64,000 nt of DNA from Roseivirga sp. GTDB lineage: Bacteria; Bacteroidota; Bacteroidia; Cytophagales; Cyclobacteriaceae. Within the stretch, counting starts at the first letter, position 1; each line of letters opens with the position of its first letter. Where the stretch lies: NCBI GenBank assembly GCA_018402485.1, contig JAGYIY010000001.1, forward strand, positions 1,334,001 to 1,398,000, written 5' to 3'. Below the pieces are notes generated by a model that saw nothing but the letters and a program-made list of their open reading frames with translations, was not told the DNA's origin and did not search any database. Of the stretch, positions 34,236-42,270 are shown one piece after another. Both the position numbers and the translations under genes were made by a program.

Positions 34236-34484
34236 TTAATTTAAAATTTTAATGGTCACCCAATCAGTGGTGAGTGCAATTAGTGCTTTTTCGTTAAACT
34301 CAAAATCGCCTTTCAAGTTACCACGAATCAAACGTAATTTCTGTATATGGGCATCTAACTTCTCCATTAAAACCTCATTCGAAATTATTTTGAGTCGTTT
34401 CGATGAGGTAGGTACTTTGCCGTTGGAAATAATGACTGCATCTAAAATCTCTTGGAGATACGATACTGACCACGTTAAAACCAC
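34236..34484 (-). CDS. Small hypothetical protein upstream of the rhodanese gene
   Basis: An 82-codon frame starting with GTG. The second half (NEVLMEKLDAHIQKLRLIRG, ALIALTTDWVTIKILN) looks like a short helical protein; the first half is less protein-like, so the real start may be further in. I recognise no family. It lies 12 bp upstream of the rhodanese on the same strand. An antisense frame of similar length exists, so this call is weak. Confidence 0.35.
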   Translation of the reverse strand: MVLTWSVSYLQEILDAVIISNGKVPTSSKRLKIISNEVLMEKLDAHIQKLRLIRGNLKGDFEFNEKALIALTTDWVTIKILN

Positions 34485-34780
34485 AAAAATCTGAAGTATT
34501 AGCGCTATAGACCATCACGAAAATTTATTATTCACCTCAAACCTACTGATTGATCAGGATGATCGAGTAACCTGAAATTAATACGCATCATTTAATAATC
34601 ATAAATACTTAAGTGTAAGCGTCGCAACATCTTTTTGAATAGTAAACGGCTGAGCATTGATGGCCGGTGGTTTGAAGCTGATCATAAATAGGTGGTTCAA
34701 AATGAATCTTGAGGTCTATGTAGTATTGATTTTATTTTTAACTTTATGCATTGAAACGTACGAATTAAAACCCAACTCAT

Positions 34781-35902
34781 ATGAAGTTTATAGTATCTTC
34801 AGCAGATCTTTTGAAAAGGCTTTCTAATATTAATGGTGTAATTACAACCAATCCTGTTGTTCCTATTCTGGAGAACTTTTTATTTGAAATTAAGTCTGGC
34901 TTATTAACAATAACTGCCAGCGATTTACAAACCTCCATGATGACCGAAATTGATGTAGAAGCCAAAGAGGAGGGAAGCATTGCAGTACCTGCACGTATCT
35001 TAATGGATACTCTCAAGAACTTACCCGAACAGCCAGTTACCATTTCTGTCGACAGTGAGACCTACAGTGTCGAAATCAATTCAGACAATGGTCGCTATCG
35101 TTTGGCAGGTGAGAATGCCACTGATTTCCCTAAAGTACCCGAAGTAACAGAGGCAGATTCAGTTGATATTTCGGCATCGGTCTTAAGCAGTGCCATAAGT
35201 AATACGATTTTTGCCACCAGTAGTGATGAGTTAAGACCGGCCATGACTGGTGTTTACATAAAGCTCGATGATACCAGTACGACCTTTGTCGCTACAGATG
35301 GTCATCGACTTGTACGTTACCGTAGAGTAGATGTAGCCACCGAAAACGGAATGTCTTTAATCATTCCTCGCAAGGCTTTGAATTTGTTGAAGGCTACACT
35401 TCCAACAGAAGATACCAACGTGGTTATGGAATATAATGCTTCAAATGTGTATTTCCATTTCAACAACATTCGCATGATTTGCCGTTTAATTGATGAACGC
35501 TTTCCGGATTATGAAAATGTGATTCCAAGTGAGAACCCCATTACCATGACCATTAACAAAAATGAATTCTTAAGTTCACTAAAAAGGAATTCAATCTATG
35601 CTAACAAAACAACCCATCAAATTCGATTGAAAATAACGGGTAGCGAGTTAACAATTTCAGCAGAAGACTTAGATTTTTCAAATGAGGCAAAAGAAACCTT
35701 AGCTTGCGACCATGATGGTGAAGACATCGAGATTGGTTTCAATGCAAAGTTTTTGGTAGAAATGCTGAGTAACGTTAGTTCTAAATCCATTACTCTACAT
35801 ATGTCAGCACCCAATCGTGCTGGCTTAATCATTCCGGCAGATAAGAATGACAATGAGGATATTTTAATGTTAGTCATGCCGGTTATGCTCAATAATTACT
35901 GA
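34781..35902 (+). CDS. dnaN: DNA polymerase III beta subunit (sliding clamp)
   Basis: A 373-residue clamp protein: MKFIVSSADLLKRLSNINGV, NPVVPILENFLFEI (domain 1), RPAMTGVYIKLDD and FVATDGHRLVRYRR (domain 2), and C-terminal NDNEDILMLVMPVML, matching the IMPMR-like end of clamps. It tethers the replicative polymerase to DNA. It is not next to dnaA here, as is common in Bacteroidota. Upstream is a weak -7 match TAACTTTA at 34739-34746. A strong terminator follows at 35929-35956. Confidence 0.96.
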   Translation: MKFIVSSADLLKRLSNINGVITTNPVVPILENFLFEIKSGLLTITASDLQTSMMTEIDVEAKEEGSIAVPARILMDTLKNLPEQPVTISVDSETYSVEINSDNGRYRLAGENATDFPKVPEVTEADSVDISASVLSSAISNTIFATSSDELRPAMTGVYIKLDDTSTTFVATDGHRLVRYRRVDVATENGMSLIIPRKALNLLKATLPTEDTNVVMEYNASNVYFHFNNIRMICRLIDERFPDYENVIPSENPITMTINKNEFLSSLKRNSIYANKTTHQIRLKITGSELTISAEDLDFSNEAKETLACDHDGEDIEIGFNAKFLVEMLSNVSSKSITLHMSAPNRAGLIIPADKNDNEDILMLVMPVMLNNY

Positions 35903-35928
35903 TTATTTTTCATCCTTGATTTATTTCG

Positions 35929-35956
35929 AATCCCTTGTCAAATGACAAGGGATTTT
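35929..35956 (+). terminator. Intrinsic terminator of dnaN
   Basis: A perfect 11-bp stem, AATCCCTTGTC (35929-35939) and GACAAGGGATT (35944-35954), with a 4-nt loop AAAT and a short T-tail, 27 bp after the dnaN stop. Confidence 0.88.
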
Positions 35957-36400
35957 GTGTTAAAAGGCGCTGGGTTGAATTGGTTTTGAGATACGGCAAG
36001 GATAAAAAGACATGAATTAGTTTGTAATATTCCATACTCTTATGCTTTTCAGGCGTGCATTTGTTGAGCCAAATAACTTACCCAACTACACAACTTAAAT
36101 GCAGAGAAATTCCAACACAGCATAATTTACACTCGATAAAGGAAGATTATTTTCACAAACCTGTGATTTGATGGATCGAACACTTGAATTAACATCTTTC
36201 AAACTTTTACGTATAACCACTGAAAAAGTCAAATAACCATTAAAATAATATTCTTTTATCTTTGACAGAACCATAAAGCTATTGGCTTGATTTTCTGTTA
36301 TTTAAAAGCGTAATTCATACACCTACCCAATGGGTAGATTATTTACATTCTAAACAACTACTTAATTGTAGCACGGCATGATCCCCCATGGTGAGAAAAT
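35957..36400 (+). other. Gene-free region with a promoter and long leader before a hypothetical gene
   Basis: No ORF of note. On the plus strand TATCTTTG at 36257-36264 exactly matches the -7 consensus and would give a leader of about 130 nt for the gene at 36401. The leader holds the inverted repeat CTACCC (36323-36328) and GGGTAG (36332-36337) with a 3-nt loop. The first 300 bases show nothing recognisable. Confidence 0.45.
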
Positions 36401-36757
36401 ATGATGGATGAACAGCACCAAGAAACAGATAAATTGATACTCGAAGAGGTGAAAGGTTGGATTTTATCAAATTCACTGGTAAACGACCCCCATTATGTTT
36501 GGAGAGTTGGTATTAGTTGTAATGATGAAATCAATGATATTGCCTCTAAATTAAGGTCAGATTTTGAATGTAGACATTTTAAAAGCTGGCAAACGGATTC
36601 TTTCAAAGGCGCAATGATGATTATTCGCCACCTTACCAAGCAAAGTTATATTCTTAAATCGCCATTGAATGAATATGCTGATAAAGGAGAGTATGTATTT
36701 GTTTATAAGACCCTCAGTCCTCCTCAAAACTTATTTCGACACACTTTACATTACTAA
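36401..36757 (+). CDS. Hypothetical protein
   Basis: A 118-residue soluble protein (MMDEQHQETDKLILEEVKGW ... FVYKTLSPPQNLFRHTLHY); ATG codons at 36401 and 36404 are both possible. The composition is normal for this genome and the frame has a plausible promoter upstream. The central HFKSWQTDSFKGAMMIIRHL is the most distinctive segment. I do not recognise a family; a distant resemblance to the GIY-YIG pattern of Trp-Gly strands and a helix is too weak to claim. It is followed 26 bp later by another small gene on the same strand. Confidence 0.6.
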   Translation: MMDEQHQETDKLILEEVKGWILSNSLVNDPHYVWRVGISCNDEINDIASKLRSDFECRHFKSWQTDSFKGAMMIIRHLTKQSYILKSPLNEYADKGEYVFVYKTLSPPQNLFRHTLHY

Positions 36758-36783
36758 AACTCATATTTTTCTTATCTTGAAGT

Positions 36784-37050
36784 ATGGCCCATCATCGTAA
36801 ACTTTTTTTAGAACTGTCGCTAGCAGAAAAGATACAGCATCTTTATCGTTATGGGACTTTTCAAATTTCTATTCGATATTATGGTCATAAGGTAAACCTT
36901 TACTTGCTAGAAGGGGAGTACATTGAAGTTTTTTACAATCATCGTGAAGATCGAATTGATAAAGTAGAGGAGCTTGATTACCATCATACACGAATGAAAT
37001 TTTATACCGATCAAATAGGTATAGGTTGCTTAATTAAATCGCTGAATTAG
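36784..37050 (+). CDS. Hypothetical small protein
   Basis: An 88-residue protein with SLAEKIQHLYRYGTFQISIR, YYGHKVNLYLLEGEYIEVFY and RMKFYTDQIGIGCL. The pattern resembles short uncharacterised proteins of Bacteroidota that I cannot name with certainty. No signal peptide or membrane segment. It follows the 36401 gene by 26 bp and its 3' end overlaps the convergent coaE gene by 21 bases. Confidence 0.65.
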   Translation: MAHHRKLFLELSLAEKIQHLYRYGTFQISIRYYGHKVNLYLLEGEYIEVFYNHREDRIDKVEELDYHHTRMKFYTDQIGIGCLIKSLN

Positions 37051-37635
37051 CTTTTGATGAACTTTAAGTATTTGGGGAATGAGCAGTTGGTCACCATTGT
37101 TTTCAATAAAATAATCTCCTAATTCTTTTCTTACAGAATCATTCACTTGTTGGTGCATAATTTCTTCGATTTGAGATCGTGTTCTTTGTGTGTCTCTCAT
37201 CAAAATCCGTTGCATGCGTATGGTCTTAGAAGTCATAACCACAATGGTGCCTTCCAACTGTAAATGTGCTTCAGTTTCAAAAATCAAAGCTGCCTCTTTC
37301 ATGACGAACGCCTGTTTCTTATAATGATTACACCAATTTTTGAAGTCTTTAGCTACGGCAGGGTGAACAATACTGTTCAATATTTTCAATTGCTCGGGGT
37401 TTGAAAAAACATTTTCAGCTAGATAGCCACGATTTAATGATCCGTCACTGAAGTAGCTTTTTTCTCCAAAATAATTTTTCACTTTGTGAATAAGGGATGC
37501 ATCATTCGATAGGAGGTGCTTCCCTCTATCATCAGCATAGTAAACGGGAACATTCAACAATTCGAATATACGACAGACGGTAGATTTTCCGGAGCCTATG
37601 CCTCCTGTTATTCCGATTTTTGCTGGATTAGTCAT
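37030..37635 (-). CDS. coaE: Dephospho-CoA kinase
   Basis: A 201-residue kinase catalysing the last step of coenzyme A synthesis, phosphorylation of the 3'-OH of dephospho-CoA. P-loop IGITGGIGSGKSTVCRIF, DDRGKHLL and the lid-type RTRSQIEEIM region are visible. It overlaps the upstream YbbR-domain gene by 8 bases and is the last gene of the nusB operon. Confidence 0.93.
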   Translation of the reverse strand: MTNPAKIGITGGIGSGKSTVCRIFELLNVPVYYADDRGKHLLSNDASLIHKVKNYFGEKSYFSDGSLNRGYLAENVFSNPEQLKILNSIVHPAVAKDFKNWCNHYKKQAFVMKEAALIFETEAHLQLEGTIVVMTSKTIRMQRILMRDTQRTRSQIEEIMHQQVNDSVRKELGDYFIENNGDQLLIPQILKVHQKLIQRFN

Positions 37636-38563
37636 TGCGGGTAACCTTTACACGCTTACCATTTTTAAAGGTAACATTGAGTATATATTCTGAAAGTACT
37701 TCCTCTTGCAGAATGAGGCTAGAATCTTGATTCAATTCATTAAAATAAGCTTTGAGCACGATAGATGCCGTATCCTCAATCGAAAAATTGGTTTCAGCCA
37801 CTTGGTAGGAAATGGGGATATAGGAAGGTGTTACCTGCCAGTTTTCATCAGGGAAACCCACTTGTTGCACGGGCAAGTTAACATCAATATTTAATAAGCG
37901 TACGACATTAAATTGAACATTGGTTTTTTCTAAGTTGGCAGACGTAAGGTTGGGTAAGGGAGGTAGCTGTACAGTAGTATTAACATCATCCTCTATGCCA
38001 CTTTCATTTGCGAGCAACCAAAGCGTATCGGGAAGAGCATTTACCAATGAAAATGGTCCGGTTACATTTACATAATCTGGAGTTACCTGAATATCTGAAG
38101 AAATTTTAAAATCATCATTGAGTGAAGATGACCAATCTTGTTTTTTTGCCCCTAAACGAATGGTCTTGGTTTGTAACGCTTCTAAGCCGTAAGTAATTGA
38201 GTCTTGGGAGAAGTAGTTCAAGGTAATGGGTTCTAATAAAGAGCTAAGATCACTTCGTAGGGTTGAGGTAATTACATATGGCTGTCGCATAGGGTCATCG
38301 ATGTTTAGTTCATACGCAGTCATTTTAAGTCCAAAAAAACGAGTCATTAAATCCCATCCCCCTCCAGTAACTTCTATTGGTATTTTGTCTGGTAGAGGCT
38401 TAGTGGCTATGTATTTTGCCTGATTATAAGAAATTTTTATGGGGTAGTTAATTTGCGTGACATACCCATCTTTATTTAGCGCACTAAAAAACCAAAAGGT
38501 GGTTGATATGACTAAGCATGTAACAACCACCTTCCATTGATTTGTTTTGGCATCAAATTTCAT
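37628..38563 (-). CDS. YbbR domain protein (CdaR-like)
   Basis: A 311-residue protein with one N-terminal membrane anchor (WKVVVTCLVISTTFWFFSAL) and an extracytoplasmic region of YbbR repeats (YPIKISYNQAKYIATKPLPD, PDYVNVTGPFSLVNALP). In Firmicutes YbbR/CdaR proteins regulate the diadenylate cyclase CdaA; in Bacteroidota the role is not established and no cdaA is adjacent. It sits between yajC and coaE in the operon, overlapping coaE by 8 bases. Confidence 0.8.
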   Translation of the reverse strand: MKFDAKTNQWKVVVTCLVISTTFWFFSALNKDGYVTQINYPIKISYNQAKYIATKPLPDKIPIEVTGGGWDLMTRFFGLKMTAYELNIDDPMRQPYVITSTLRSDLSSLLEPITLNYFSQDSITYGLEALQTKTIRLGAKKQDWSSSLNDDFKISSDIQVTPDYVNVTGPFSLVNALPDTLWLLANESGIEDDVNTTVQLPPLPNLTSANLEKTNVQFNVVRLLNIDVNLPVQQVGFPDENWQVTPSYIPISYQVAETNFSIEDTASIVLKAYFNELNQDSSLILQEEVLSEYILNVTFKNGKRVKVTRND

Positions 38564-38601
38564 TGATCCGTTTTTATCTCATTTGATCAAATGTTTAATC
38601 G

Positions 38602-38925
38602 CTATTTCTTGTCGTTGGCGCGTTTACTCGCCTCCAATGAAATAGAAGATTTCTCAATTGTAAGCTTTGTACTTTTATCTACTTCAACCACTACAGTCTC
38701 ATCAGCTACAGAAAATACTTTTCCGTGAACACCTCCAACGGTCACAATAGCGTCACCCTTTTTGATTTCACTGATGAAATTTTTCTGATCTTTCTGTTTC
38801 TTTTGCTGTGGCCTGATCATAAAGAAATAAAAGACCAAAGCAATACCACCAAAAAGAACCAGTTGCTGTATCCATGCTCCACCTTGCGGAGATTCGGTTT
38901 GCTGTAATAAAAAATGATAAATCAT
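38602..38925 (-). CDS. yajC: Preprotein translocase accessory subunit YajC
   Basis: A 107-residue protein with one N-terminal transmembrane helix (LVLFGGIALVFYFFMIRPQQKKQKDQ) and a short cytoplasmic beta domain (KGDAIVTVGGVHGKVFSVADE). The FMIRPQQKK motif is diagnostic. YajC associates with SecDF and YidC. It lies 6 bp after the DUF1573 gene. Confidence 0.94.
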   Translation of the reverse strand: MIYHFLLQQTESPQGGAWIQQLVLFGGIALVFYFFMIRPQQKKQKDQKNFISEIKKGDAIVTVGGVHGKVFSVADETVVVEVDKSTKLTIEKSSISLEASKRANDKK

Positions 38926-38931
38926 AAAGTC

Positions 38932-39456
38932 CTATGGTTGAGGAATCGTATTGTTTTGAACAAATCCTCTCAAACTTAAACGGGTTTGTTGAGGAGCGGT
39001 ATTTGCCACAACAGTAATGACCGGATTTTGCTGGCCATTTTTACCTTTACTGTCGAAACGAACAACGATCTCACCCGATCCACCCGGAGGAATAGGTTCT
39101 TTTGTATGTCTTGGGACAGTACATCCGCAAGAGGCAGAAGTACTGCGAATGATTAAATCTTCTGTTCCACTATTGGTGAACTTAAAAGTGTGGTTGACAA
39201 CTTCTCCTTGACTAATGGTGCCAAAGTTGTACACTTTTTCTTCCCACTGAAATGCAGCATCTGCCGAAAGGTTATTTTCTACATTTCCGGTGCTTTGAAC
39301 GGGTGTCGTAACATTATTTCTTGCCACTCCACCTGTCTCTAACTGGTTGACTCTCCTCTCTAGGTTGGCCAATCTTTTCTCCGTTTCTGCATCATTGCAG
39401 CTTAGTAAACCTCCTGCTAAGATCAGGGAGGCAAATAATAGATTTTTCATTTTCAT
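38932..39456 (-). CDS. DUF1573 domain lipoprotein
   Basis: A 174-residue lipoprotein: the signal LLFASLILAGGLLSC ends in a lipobox Cys at residue 20. A coiled region (EKRLANLERRVNQLE) is followed by the DUF1573 domain (FNFGTISQGEVVNHTFKFTN-like, here YNFGTISQGEVVNHTFKF, then SASCGCTVP and PIPPGGSGEIVVRFDS). The domain is an immunoglobulin-like fold found widely in Bacteroidota; function unknown. It is in the nusB operon, 5 bp from ytxH. Confidence 0.88.
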   Translation of the reverse strand: MKMKNLLFASLILAGGLLSCNDAETEKRLANLERRVNQLETGGVARNNVTTPVQSTGNVENNLSADAAFQWEEKVYNFGTISQGEVVNHTFKFTNSGTEDLIIRSTSASCGCTVPRHTKEPIPPGGSGEIVVRFDSKGKNGQQNPVITVVANTAPQQTRLSLRGFVQNNTIPQP

Positions 39457-39461
39457 ATGGT

Positions 39462-39773
39462 TTAATCGTCTTTGTTTTCAACTGTTTTCAACTGATCCAT
39501 CAGTACATCTACATCTTTTAATAATTGTTCGGCTTTCTGTTTGGCATCGGTTACTACTTTTTGTCCTTCTTCTTTGGCCAAAGAGGAAATTTCCATTTTA
39601 CCACTGACCAAGTCATCAATTAGATTTTCAAGTTGTTTTTTGTACTTATCTAACTGATAGGAAAGTTTGTCTCTGGTGTTCTCACCTTTGTCTGGAGCAT
39701 ATAAAATACCAATGACTGCACCGGCTGCCGCTCCAATTAAAAATGCTAAAGTGTTTCCTACTCCTTTGTTCAT
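39462..39773 (-). CDS. YtxH family protein
   Basis: A 103-residue protein: a glycine-rich transmembrane segment (TLAFLIGAAAGAVIGILYAPDKG) typical of YtxH, then a long amphipathic helix (residues 30-100, rich in Lys, Glu and Leu). The family is linked to general stress in Bacillus; its function is unknown. It lies 6 bp from nusB and 5 bp from the DUF1573 gene. Confidence 0.82.
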   Translation of the reverse strand: MNKGVGNTLAFLIGAAAGAVIGILYAPDKGENTRDKLSYQLDKYKKQLENLIDDLVSGKMEISSLAKEEGQKVVTDAKQKAEQLLKDVDVLMDQLKTVENKDD

Positions 39774-39779
39774 AATTAA

Positions 39780-40958
39780 TTATTTGTTGTCTAAAAGTCC
39801 TCGACCAGATTTCTTCATTTCGCCGCTGGCTTTTAACTCTGACGAAATTACGTCTAAAATACCATTGACAAACTGCTTACTCTTCGGTGTACTATAGTTT
39901 TTTGAAAGTTCAATATACTCATTAATGGTGACTTTAACAGGGATATTACGGAAATTCAACATTTCAGCCAATGCCATCTTTAAAATAATCTGATCAGTAC
40001 CGGCTATTCTGTCCATCTCCCAGTTTTGGGTCTTGGCCGCAATCATGTCTGTTAATTCTTTATCTCTGCTTACCGTTACTTCTAGCATTTTTTCAAAAAA
40101 CGCCCGATCTTCCTCCCAATTATTTGAAAAGTCTGGCATTCCAACATCCTTTGCTGCGGTGTCTTTTTCGATATCGCGAATAGAGCGTGTTACTAAACTT
40201 CTGACAATAGGCTGGTTTTCTTGCCAATGCATGTCTTTTGATTCAAAAAAGGATAAGATTACCTCCGCTTTAAAAATCAAAGACTTAACAATGTGTTCAA
40301 TAATGTTTTTGTCTTCTTTGAATCCTGGGTTTGCTGTTCTACGGTATTCATTAAACTTTTCATCTTTCTTCAAAACCTCTTTGTACCAGTTCTTTACGGT
40401 GTCCTCTTCTTCTTGCCAATGAACATCTTTCTTCGATATGCCCATTTGTAATGCAGTACTTTCTCTAAAAAGTTTGAGTATGGAATTTTGAGAAAAGTTG
40501 AAATCGCCTGAAAGTAATTTTTCTGGTGAAATCTGTTCTTTCTTTTTAACCTCCTTTTCGTTGAGGTCAGACCATGCGAAGAGCAAAGTGATGACCCATA
40601 AATAATAGTCAATTAATGCCTCTGCATCTCGAATCATCTCCTTTTTCAAGAGTGATAAATCCTTGGCAGTTTTATCTAGGAAGTTTTTATGAGCCATTGC
40701 TGCCACCTTTTCAACATCTGCATCGTTAACAATCGTCTCGTTGGTGGTTGTTCCAAAAACTTTAGCATCAAATAGTTTTGTAACCTGAACAGACTTTTTC
40801 TTGAGTTCTTCTTTGTCTTGTGGCTCCATCGAATTCAAGTCGGGCTTAAAGGCATCCTTTACTTCTTCTTGCCCTAAGTTGAAGTTAGCCTCTCGGCATT
40901 GGTAATAAGCAAAAAGGGTTTGCATTGCCTTAACTCGTAGTGATCGTCTGTTGAGCAT
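39780..40958 (-). CDS. nusB: Transcription antitermination factor NusB (long Bacteroidota form)
   Basis: A 392-residue protein, far longer than the roughly 140-residue NusB of E. coli. The N-terminal MLNRRSLRVKAMQTLFAYYQ and the C-terminal NFRNIPVKVTINEYIELSKNYSTPKSKQFVNGILD are the two parts of the NusB fold; about 200 residues of helical sequence lie between. Long NusB proteins are usual in Bacteroidota. It helps antitermination at rRNA operons with NusE. It is the first gene of an operon that continues to coaE. Confidence 0.9.
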   Translation of the reverse strand: MLNRRSLRVKAMQTLFAYYQCREANFNLGQEEVKDAFKPDLNSMEPQDKEELKKKSVQVTKLFDAKVFGTTTNETIVNDADVEKVAAMAHKNFLDKTAKDLSLLKKEMIRDAEALIDYYLWVITLLFAWSDLNEKEVKKKEQISPEKLLSGDFNFSQNSILKLFRESTALQMGISKKDVHWQEEEDTVKNWYKEVLKKDEKFNEYRRTANPGFKEDKNIIEHIVKSLIFKAEVILSFFESKDMHWQENQPIVRSLVTRSIRDIEKDTAAKDVGMPDFSNNWEEDRAFFEKMLEVTVSRDKELTDMIAAKTQNWEMDRIAGTDQIILKMALAEMLNFRNIPVKVTINEYIELSKNYSTPKSKQFVNGILDVISSELKASGEMKKSGRGLLDNK

Positions 40959-41016
40959 ATTTCTATTTGAGCCTAAAAATAAGGACTAGTATACAGGATT
41001 TAAACAAATTGGTAAA

Positions 41017-42129
41017 TTATAATGAAAGTTTTACGCGCCCGACCTGTTCAATCCTTTCTTCGGCCAAGTGCATTGCTGCCTTTTGTGTGTGAATATTTTC
41101 TGCCTCTGCTTTTGCAAAAATGGCCTGGGTGGTATCGTAAATCTTCTCCGTCCAATTCAAAGCTACTTCCTTGTTATAACTCCCACTCAATTCGGATGAG
41201 ATATTAATAACACCTCCGGCATTGATAACGAAATCTGGTGCATAAGTAATTCCTTTATCCACCAATATTTGTCCGTGTATATTTTCGTTTTCGAGTTGAT
41301 TATTAGCTGCTCCAGCTATAACAGCTACTTTTAATCTTTTTAAGCTAGCATCATTTATGGTGGCTCCCATGGCACAAGGAGCATAAATGTCTACATCTAG
41401 ATCATATAATTTATTGGCTTCTATTACTGTAGCACCATGTTTGTTGGCAACCTGCTTTAAACGGTCATTATTAATGTCTGAAACATAAATACTCGCATTC
41501 TCTTTGGCTAGATGTTCAACTAGATACATCCCTACCTGTCCGACACCTTCTACAGCTATCTTTTTTCCTGTCAGACTATCTGAGCCGAATGCTTTTTTGG
41601 CTGCTGCTTTCATTCCCATAAAAACACCAAAAGCGGTTATCGGTGAGGGATCGCCACTACCTCCTAATTCCATAGGTAAGCCAGTTACATGCTTGGTTTC
41701 CATCGCGATATACTCCATATCGCGTGTTTTCATGTTCATGTCCTCGGCAGTAATGTATTTGCCTGCAAGGCTATTGACAAATTTCCCGAATCTTCTTAAA
41801 AAAGCTTCATTTTTTAGTTGCAATGGATCACCAATAATCACTGCTTTCCCACCACCTAAATTTAAACCAGAAACAGCAGATTTATACGTCATGCCTCTTG
41901 ACAAGCGCAACACATCAATGGCAGCTTCTTCTTCGGTTGCATAATTCCAAAAACGAGTACCACCCAGTGCCGGGCCCAAGACGGTATTGTGGATGCCAAT
42001 AATGGCTTTGAGACCCGTAGGTTCATCATGACAAAAAATAATTTGCTCGTGGCCCATTTGCGCGGCTCTTTCAAAAATCGATATACTTTTTTCAGCAGCT
42101 TCAGAGTTTTTCTTTTCCTTTACATTCAT
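41017..42129 (-). CDS. Leucine dehydrogenase (Glu/Leu/Phe/Val dehydrogenase family)
   Basis: A 370-residue NAD-dependent amino acid dehydrogenase. The N-terminal IIFCHDEPTGLKAIIGIHNT, ALGGTRFWNY, MTYKSAVSGLNLGGGKAVIIGD (with the two catalytic lysines) and the Rossmann motif KKIAVEGVGQVGMYLVEHL are visible, plus FVINAGGVINISSEL. It oxidatively deaminates branched-chain amino acids to 2-oxo acids, feeding branched fatty acid synthesis. The substrate assignment to leucine follows length and motifs and is not certain. A -7 box TAGTTTTG lies upstream on the minus strand. Confidence 0.88.
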   Translation of the reverse strand: MNVKEKKNSEAAEKSISIFERAAQMGHEQIIFCHDEPTGLKAIIGIHNTVLGPALGGTRFWNYATEEEAAIDVLRLSRGMTYKSAVSGLNLGGGKAVIIGDPLQLKNEAFLRRFGKFVNSLAGKYITAEDMNMKTRDMEYIAMETKHVTGLPMELGGSGDPSPITAFGVFMGMKAAAKKAFGSDSLTGKKIAVEGVGQVGMYLVEHLAKENASIYVSDINNDRLKQVANKHGATVIEANKLYDLDVDIYAPCAMGATINDASLKRLKVAVIAGAANNQLENENIHGQILVDKGITYAPDFVINAGGVINISSELSGSYNKEVALNWTEKIYDTTQAIFAKAEAENIHTQKAAMHLAEERIEQVGRVKLSL

Positions 42130-42143
42130 CTTATAGTTTACTT

Positions 42144-42151
42144 TATATTTG
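42144..42151 (+). promoter_or_regulatory. -7 promoter box of the leader ORF and ABC exporter
   Basis: TATATTTG matches TAnnTTTG exactly on the plus strand, 8 bp before the ATG of the 36-codon ORF at 42160. Start of transcription would fall very close to that ATG. No -33 TTTG at 19-21 bp was seen. Confidence 0.45.
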
Positions 42152-42159
42152 TCGAAAGT

Positions 42160-42270
42160 ATGACAGCGCGTTCACAAGTCGCAAAACTAACCAATAAATT
42201 GAGATCTTCTAAGGAGAATGTGTTGTGTGCGGTAACCTTTATGAATTGTGACCAGTTAACAAAAGCGTGA
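42160..42270 (+). CDS. Possible leader peptide coupled to the ABC exporter gene
   Basis: A 36-codon frame, MTARSQVAKLTNKLRSSKEN and so on to CDQLTKA, whose TGA overlaps the GTG start of the ABC exporter (GCGTGA). It starts 8 bp after a consensus -7 box and has no signal or membrane segment. The 4-base GTGA overlap would permit translational coupling. I know of no family; it may also be a chance frame. Confidence 0.4.
   Translation: MTARSQVAKLTNKLRSSKENVLCAVTFMNCDQLTKA
42182..42189 (-). promoter_or_regulatory. -7 promoter box of the leucine dehydrogenase gene
   Basis: On the minus strand TAGTTTTG matches TAnnTTTG exactly, about 53 bp upstream of the ATG at 42129. It lies inside the small plus-strand ORF at 42160-42270, so the two divergent promoters overlap each other's transcribed regions. 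Confidence 0.45.

Noticed and set aside
34252..34494. 80-codon ORF on the plus strand
   Set aside because: Antisense to the small minus-strand ORF and without recognisable protein features; neither is certain, but the minus frame is closer to a coupled gene.
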